Part shown: positions 8,048 through 12,369 of the stretch, in pieces
Numbering within the stretch: position 1 is the stretch's first letter
How the letters are laid out: every line of letters begins with the position of its first letter
Origin: Thermomucor indicae-seudaticae
Lineage: Eukaryota > Mucoromycota > Mucoromycetes > Mucorales > Lichtheimiaceae
Length of the DNA: 12,369 nt
Reading direction: 5' to 3'
Assembly (NCBI GenBank): GCA_000787465.1
Contig: JSYX01000801.1
Coordinates: forward strand, 1 to 12,369
Position numbers and translations under genes: made by a program
The notes under the pieces: model-generated
Database searches by the model: none
What the model saw: the letters and a program-made list of their open reading frames with translations, nothing else
What the model was told of the DNA's origin: nothing

Positions 8048-9142
8048 TTACAGATCGACAACATTGCAGAAGCCAGTCTTCTCGTCCTTCTCGATCTTTG
8101 CCTTGCGGTCGACCAACTTTTCCACGACGTTTTGGACATCTTTGAAAGTGTCAAAGGGAATGAAGGGGATGTTGTGCATGCGACAGTAGGTCTCAAGGTC
8201 GCGATCCCTGCGAGCAAACAAAACATCCGCGTGCTTGGCAGCTGAAATATCCGAGACACCGTCACCGCAGAAAACAAAGATGGTGTCGGGAGGTGCAGCC
8301 TCGCGAGCAGCCTGAAGAGCTGAGGAAAGCCATGTCAATATTTGCTATCCCCATACCATTCTGTTAAAGCGCTTACTTACCCTTTGACTTGTCGTTGCCA
8401 TAGACACTAGTGTTGATTAAGAGAATAAGTTATCCCATTTCTACACAAGCAAAACAACAAACTTACGAGTCATCGCGGTACTTGATCTTCCAGTTTCGGC
8501 CTTCGACTTCACCATCGTTTGAAATGATCTTGATATCCTTTGCTTTCTCACCAAGGAAGTTTGTCATGATCTTGGAGAGCAGTGGGTACAGACCACTACG
8601 ACTCTTTTTCAGTTCCACCGTCCTAGTTGAATTCATTGATCCCTCATCCTTACCTGCTGACGATAGTGATAGGGAAACCTTTGGCACGGCAATATTCGTT
8701 AAAGTCGGGGAAACCAGGGTCAATGCGGCAGTCTAAGCAACCGCGTTAACAAATCGCACATTGTGGGCCAAAGATCTATCTATATACAACTTACGATCCA
8801 AGTACTCAGACCATGCCTCTTCCCAGCTAATGTGGACTTTGCTCCACATTTCAGACAGACCGTCTCTGGAAGGAAAAAGACAAAGATCAAGATAATGTCC
8901 ATAACGCTTACTGATCCGCACACCAACCTGTAGGTGATCTTGTCCGTCAAGATCAAATGTTCGAGCTCGCGACGGCGTTCAGGACCCATGGAACGGTGGT
9001 CATCAATGAGCATAAGACCAGTGTCTTGCGCAGAGTGTGAACACTTGAGCCAACTTCCCAAAGTTTCCGAAAAAAAAGGCTTACCGTCAAGAGAAAGGGT
9101 ACCGTCGAAATCAGTGAAAACCTGAACCTTAACTTCAGCCAT
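8048..9142 (-). CDS. HAD-superfamily phosphatase, yeast YNL010W (sugar-alcohol phosphatase) type
   Basis: Predicted 243 residues from seven exons: 9085-9142, 8928-9024, 8795-8865, 8654-8732, 8467-8595, 8381-8406 and 8048-8319. Introns are 58-62 bp, GT-AG, and the phases close to 732 nt. All four HAD motifs are present: motif I FTDFDGT with nucleophile Asp11 and Asp13; motif II IVSSG at 99-103; motif III lysine in YGNDKSK (Lys151); motif IV FCGDGVSD with Asp173 and Asp177, followed by ISAAKHADVLFARR. The C-terminal ETYCRMHNIPFIPFDTFKDV closely follows the pattern of S. cerevisiae YNL010W (241 residues), reported as a phosphatase for sugar-alcohol phosphates. This suggests cytosolic metabolite clean-up. 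The start at 9142 gives MAEVKVQVFTDFDGT, placing the nucleophile at the usual position near the N-terminus. The exon of only 26 nt (8381-8406) is needed to supply VYGNDKSK with the motif III lysine. Family assignment is firm; the substrate is inferred. Confidence 0.93.
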
Positions 9143-10115
9143 GATGAACGTCGATGAGAAGTAATGAGATGAAGTAAAGAGAAGAGCCGTCAGAAGCGAG
9201 GAGATTTCACGGTTATTTGTACCTGATCGCAAGTCCGATAAACTGGTCTTTAATTTTTGGGGGACCGTGCATTGCCTTAACCAGCACAGTGCTCGGACAA
9301 CAAAGACGCCCCCCGAAACAAAAAGATTCCATGACGTTATTTCTCCCCGATATGTCAAGTGATAGACTTTCTTTTTTTACGTGAAAAAAGCCTTCAGAAA
9401 TTTTCTGCATCTGCCACAAGACAGATACGCCACTCTGTCTGTCTTGTCAAAAAGACTTTTTTCTCTGATCCAAACAATCTTTTAGCGATAGAACAATAAA
9501 AGATTGACCTGTGCGCAACTGAGATGGAAACGCATGGAAACAAATTGCGGGGTAGAAAAAGAGATTTCTGGAACGAATTCTGTAAAGAGTCTGATAACCA
9601 TCGACTCATCTCCGCTTGGTGCCTGGCACCCCAAAAATGGGATACCCTGTATCGATTTGATCATTCATGATATGGAATGAAAAATTTCTGTTGGCATTTT
9701 CTGCACGTGCCACATCACCGGGCTGTAAAGCTGAAGATATCGATCATTATTACTGCTCTGCTAATCATGCGCATAATGGTGCTTACTTTATTATTGTCCG
9801 TTACGTCTCCAGAAGCCAAGCACCGATATCAAATTTTGTGAAACATTAACATGGTAGTATCTGTCTTCAACGCAGAAACGTCCAACACGGTCAGTCGGTC
9901 CCTTTCGGTTTTCTACTCCTCCTGTGTGAAAGCGCAATACCAATTTGCATCCATGTTCCATCATTGACATTGATACTGGGGATTTCCGTCTTTTTTGCGC
10001 TGAAGAAGAAGTCTTTCGGCCCTGCTGGCGGCTACAATTTTGCACGAATCTCATTTTTGATTTCGCTGTTTTGTTGAACGATGCTTAGCACCAGGTATTC
10101 GGCATCTCTGTCAAC
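9143..10115. other. Gene-poor intergenic region
   Basis: The first few hundred bases are the upstream region of the phosphatase gene. Beyond that I see no gene. A 13-bp perfect inverted sequence GGTGCC-T-GGCACC lies at 9618-9630. A similar 20-base string (attttctgca..tgccaca) occurs near 9399 and 9697. From about 9935 to 10083 a plus-strand frame is open for roughly 50 codons (DIDTGDFRLFCAEEEVFRPC) after a TGA; it lacks an ATG and I do not recognise it, so it may be a decayed exon. Confidence 0.4.
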
Positions 10116-10184
10116 ACAACGGAGTACGCAACAGTGTACCATCATGAAGTTCTGCATACTCTTTTTGCTATAATCATGCCATGT
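10116..10184 (+). repeat. Diverged direct repeat, copy 1
   Basis: This copy matches 10212-10290. The best-conserved blocks are cagtgtaccatcatgaagtt followed by gctataatcatgccatgt. Most differences between the copies are transitions. The copies are spaced 96 bp apart and lie just upstream of a TATA-like box. Confidence 0.65.
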
Positions 10185-10211
10185 GAACAATATTCAATAT
10201 CTCTTGTCAGT

Positions 10212-10290
10212 ATGACGAAGAACTCATCAGTGCACCATCGTAAAGTTCTAGATTTTCTCTTCGTAAGGGCTTGCTACAATCATGCCACGT
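10212..10290 (+). repeat. Diverged direct repeat, copy 2
   Basis: The second copy, with blocks cagtgcaccatcgtaaagtt and gctacaatcatgccacgt. It is about 10 bp longer than copy 1 in the middle (an insertion around 10255-10269). It could be a duplicated regulatory block or a remnant of a small repeat element. Confidence 0.65.
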
Positions 10291-10312
10291 AAGCTTCCTC
10301 GGCCAGGATAGA

Positions 10313-10320
10313 TATTTAAA
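10313..10320 (+). promoter_or_regulatory. TATA-like box
   Basis: TATTTAAA lies 57 bp before an ATG at 10377, a reasonable distance for transcription start plus a short leader. No transcript is known from the sequence alone, and it also fits chance in AT-rich DNA. Confidence 0.35.
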
Positions 10321-10376
10321 CAGAGAGCGTTCGTTTGATATTCTGCATGCTTTCGTCATTCCTTTCTTCGTGTAAA

Positions 10377-10565
10377 ATGCATCCTCAACTTTACGCACTC
10401 TTTGAACCGTCGTATTATTATACCGTCCATATCATCCACAACAGTCCATCTGTGAAGATCCTCATGCAAGTCCGGAGATGGTTATTCCTCTCCCGCGCAA
10501 GCCTCTTGATCAGTGATACTCCTACTCGCAAGGCAGACAACGAAGGTCTGTTATGGATGCAATGA
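10377..10565 (+). other. Small ORF of unknown status, possibly part of a decayed gene
   Basis: ATG at 10377 opens 62 codons (MHPQLYALFEPSYYYTVHII then a basic stretch) to a TGA. In another frame, from about 10406, the text PQQSICEDPHASPEMVIPLP and, after one in-frame TGA at 10514-10516, SVMDAMKVVSNGKGNFLPSR looks more protein-like. That frame ends against a good donor-like gtacgt at 10610. I cannot join the two frames with consistent splice phases. It is either a pseudogene with a frameshift and a stop, or a gene whose exons I have not resolved. Confidence 0.3.
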
Positions 10566-10725
10566 AGGTTGTTTCCAATGGCAAGGGCAACTTTTTGCCA
10601 AGTCGTGATGGTACGTTCTTTCTGTTTCGATTTTCTATCGATGCAAATTCTCATGATGATGATTGGTTTTTCCCCTCTTCATTAATGGGAGTGTGGGGCC
10701 GATCGCGGGCCTAAGCGCCGGGGGT

Positions 10726-11205
10726 ATGGGTGAGACATTGGGTTTCCTTCGTAATCCTGGCGTCGACCCCAGGACTGCCCCTTTGGGGCATACAGGTGTA
10801 AGTGTAAATGATTGGAAGCAAAATGCTAAATGGACTGACCGGTTTCCCTTTCTGCTTGCGACGTCAGGTTCGCCTCTTCTTGAAACCGCCATGGTGTTGT
10901 CACTCCTTCCGCTGGATGTGCGCTTGCCTGGACAGTATGTCCTTAAAGTCCACAGTCTAATAACCTTGGCCGGCGTCAGAGTGGACTGCCCAACCTGCAG
11001 AATTGTGTGCGAAAACCCGGACGATTGGCCCACGAGATTTAATTTCACTGCAACTTGTCGAAATACGTGGGCAATTGCTGCACAAGTAACGACAAGCGTG
11101 CCGTTTGCGATCCGTTCAGAAAATATACCCACACGCTGCACCCTGCTGCAGCTGACAGCCCTTGAATTGGTTTTCGATCTTGAAGCAAAGAGTCATGCCG
11201 TGTAA
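10726..11205 (+). CDS. Unidentified ORF in a GC-richer island
   Basis: This is a 159-codon frame from ATG 10726 to TAA 11203-11205; it is open further upstream to a TGA at 10660-10662, so the true start could come from splicing. The translation is of balanced composition and includes a Cys cluster CPTCRIVC and the string FNFTATCRNTWAIAAQVTTS. The stretch is visibly richer in G and C than its flanks. The opposite strand is also open over much of it (10635-11141) but its translation has the Ser/Arg/Pro/Thr bias typical of antisense reading, so I prefer the plus strand. I recognise no family. It could be a lineage-specific gene, the last exon of a longer gene, or a mobile-element remnant. Confidence 0.45.
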   Translation: MGETLGFLRNPGVDPRTAPLGHTGVSVNDWKQNAKWTDRFPFLLATSGSPLLETAMVLSLLPLDVRLPGQYVLKVHSLITLAGVRVDCPTCRIVCENPDDWPTRFNFTATCRNTWAIAAQVTTSVPFAIRSENIPTRCTLLQLTALELVFDLEAKSHAV

Positions 11206-11250
11206 TGCTCCCCAATGGTATACTCTGAACAGGGAATTCTGGATGTCATT

Positions 11251-12369
11251 CTAAGAATCGTCTACAGCTGGATACCGTGTCCTCAGCAACAGTAGATTTT
11301 CCGCGCGTGCTCTTCTGGGAGGTGTGCTATATTGTTCTCTTTGATCAGAGGTGCAGCAAAAAGAAATTCATTTCGTATCGTCTTAACAACTACAATCTAT
11401 ATATATATATATGTAGCACAATGTATGGTTTGCCAATGACTCGGATAAATCTCGTTTTCATAGTCCTGTTGTTACGTTGTTTACGTACTCTAGAGTTCTG
11501 TGTCGGTCCTGGCGCTCATACGCAATTTTTTGCTGACCCATAATGAGCGGAGTATAGAACGCCTCTTGAGTTCGCAGGGTATCAAACATGGACTGTGAGA
11601 CGTGTTTCAAGAGCGAATTTGTAATATCTCGAAGGTTGAACATTTCCGGGTAATATAAAAGACGAGTACCTTGGAAGCTGGATAGCACGCATAGACAACA
11701 GTAATTTTATTTACTGGGATGACATTTCAAGCTTCCTACTTACTTATGTTCTTTTTGTCAGATTCAGGCTCTTGGATGAAAAGTGGCTCCTCAAGGAGCT
11801 TCTTATATTCATCCTCGTCGAAGTCCAGACCAGGGGATGATCTTGGGAGAAGATCTGCCATGCCTCCCGTGCCTCGGCTTTTCTTCGGCTTGATCTTTTG
11901 ACTATTGATCAGCGAGGTAAGAGGATCTCTCGGCTTGATCCTGAGGTTGATGTTCAAGATGAAGTCGTGATGCTCGACTTGCAGCCGGGTCAGAGTCTCC
12001 AGGCTCCTAGCGATACCTTCCTAAACAAGATTTAGTTCGCCGTAGCCTAAATGCGTAATAGGATACCGTGCCTTCCGTGTGCTGAGCAGGCGTATTATAT
12101 TCAAAAGTTCTCCTGCTTGCTTCATTCGTTTGGGAAGGGTGGCCTTGCCAATGCGTTTGAGGGTGTATACCTCCTTTGCCGGCATGGAGAAAGCCCACAC
12201 GTGGATAGACACATCGCGGACATGCACAAAAAAGACTTCCATCTTCTTGAATGTTTCGATGGACGCACCAAAGTAATGATCCGCAATTGTGTGCAGCATA
12301 GCCATTGTGCCGTATGAGATGTTATAAAAAGGGTAGCAGGGACAGTAAGTCGTCGAGATCGTTGTTTAT
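11251..12369 (-). CDS. Unknown multi-exon gene, 5' end beyond the window
   Basis: The minus-strand frame is open from the window edge (an ATG occurs at 12305, but the frame continues upstream as YNISYGTMAMLHTIADHYFG). Tentative exons are 12067-12369, 11740-12006, 11489-11677 and 11251-11338. The N-terminal part reads VHVRDVSIHVWAFSMPAKEV then YTLKRIGKATLPKR and a helical region LETLTRLQVEHHDFIL. A basic/acidic linker follows (KPKKSRGTGG; LDFDEDEYKKLLEEPLF), then a helical block FNLRDITNSLLKHVSQSMFD. Splicing at 12007-12066 is phase-consistent. For the next intron the strongest donor (gtaagt, 11743) gives a frameshift, whereas gtagga at 11739 keeps the long frame, so that junction is uncertain; the last exon is weakest. 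I do not recognise the function. From memory the pattern resembles abundant hypothetical proteins of Mucoromycota. Confidence 0.5.
11398..11412. repeat. (TA)n microsatellite
   Basis: A 15-base TA run within the proposed last intron of the right-edge gene (minus strand). Confidence 0.8.

Noticed and set aside
9618..9630. Perfect inverted sequence GGTGCC-T-GGCACC
   Set aside because: No loop or T-run and no gene end nearby; short enough to occur by chance, so not called as a site.
10635..11141. 168-codon minus-strand ORF
   Set aside because: Overlaps the plus-strand ORF and shows the Ser/Arg/Pro/Thr-rich bias of antisense reading; the plus strand is the better candidate.
1..12369. Search for CRISPR arrays, bacterial operons, insertion sequences and complete transposons
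   Set aside because: No regular spaced repeats, transposase motifs, long terminal repeats or target-site duplications were seen; the region is ordinary fungal nuclear DNA.

Overview
The window is nuclear DNA of a filamentous fungus. Its genes carry many short GT-AG introns (mostly 55-90 bp, several with CTAAC/CTAAT-like branch sites), its ribosomal protein and metabolic enzymes are of fungal type, and base composition is moderately AT-rich. I would guess an early-diverging (Mucoromycota-like) fungus; this is an inference from intron style and gene content, not from a database match.

Layout, left to right. (1) 1-813: a 56-codon coding-like ORF (242-412, +) that I cannot identify securely, then non-coding sequence. 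(2) 814-2474 (-): an eight-exon gene for a 370-residue aminoglycoside-phosphotransferase-fold kinase of the type fused to acyl-CoA dehydrogenase in animal ACAD10/ACAD11. It stands alone here and contains a 12-nt microexon that carries part of the catalytic loop. (3) 2475-3280: no convincing gene. (4) 3281-5510 (+): a ten-exon gene for a polytopic, GPCR-like membrane protein with a long Pro/Gln/Ser/His-rich tail. (5) 5694-6644 (+): an intronless class 1A (fumarate-type) dihydroorotate dehydrogenase of pyrimidine synthesis. (6) 6820-7575 (-): 40S ribosomal protein S18 (uS13), four coding exons, the first being only the ATG. (7) 8048-9142 (-): a seven-exon HAD-family phosphatase related to yeast YNL010W. 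(8) 9143-11250: about 2 kb poor in genes, with a diverged direct duplication, a TATA-like box, a small ORF and an unidentified 159-codon ORF (10726-11205, +). (9) 11251-12369 (-): a multi-exon gene of unknown function, running off the right edge at its 5' end.

The genes are ordinary neighbours rather than a pathway cluster: lipid-acid kinase, membrane receptor-like protein, pyrimidine enzyme, ribosomal protein and metabolite-repair phosphatase. I see no operon, CRISPR array, clear transposon, tRNA or rRNA. Exon structures of genes 2, 4, 6 and 7 were built by hand from conserved protein motifs plus splice sites; phases close in every case and each total length is a multiple of three, which is strong internal support. 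One intron of gene 4 remains ambiguous, and the models at the right edge are tentative.
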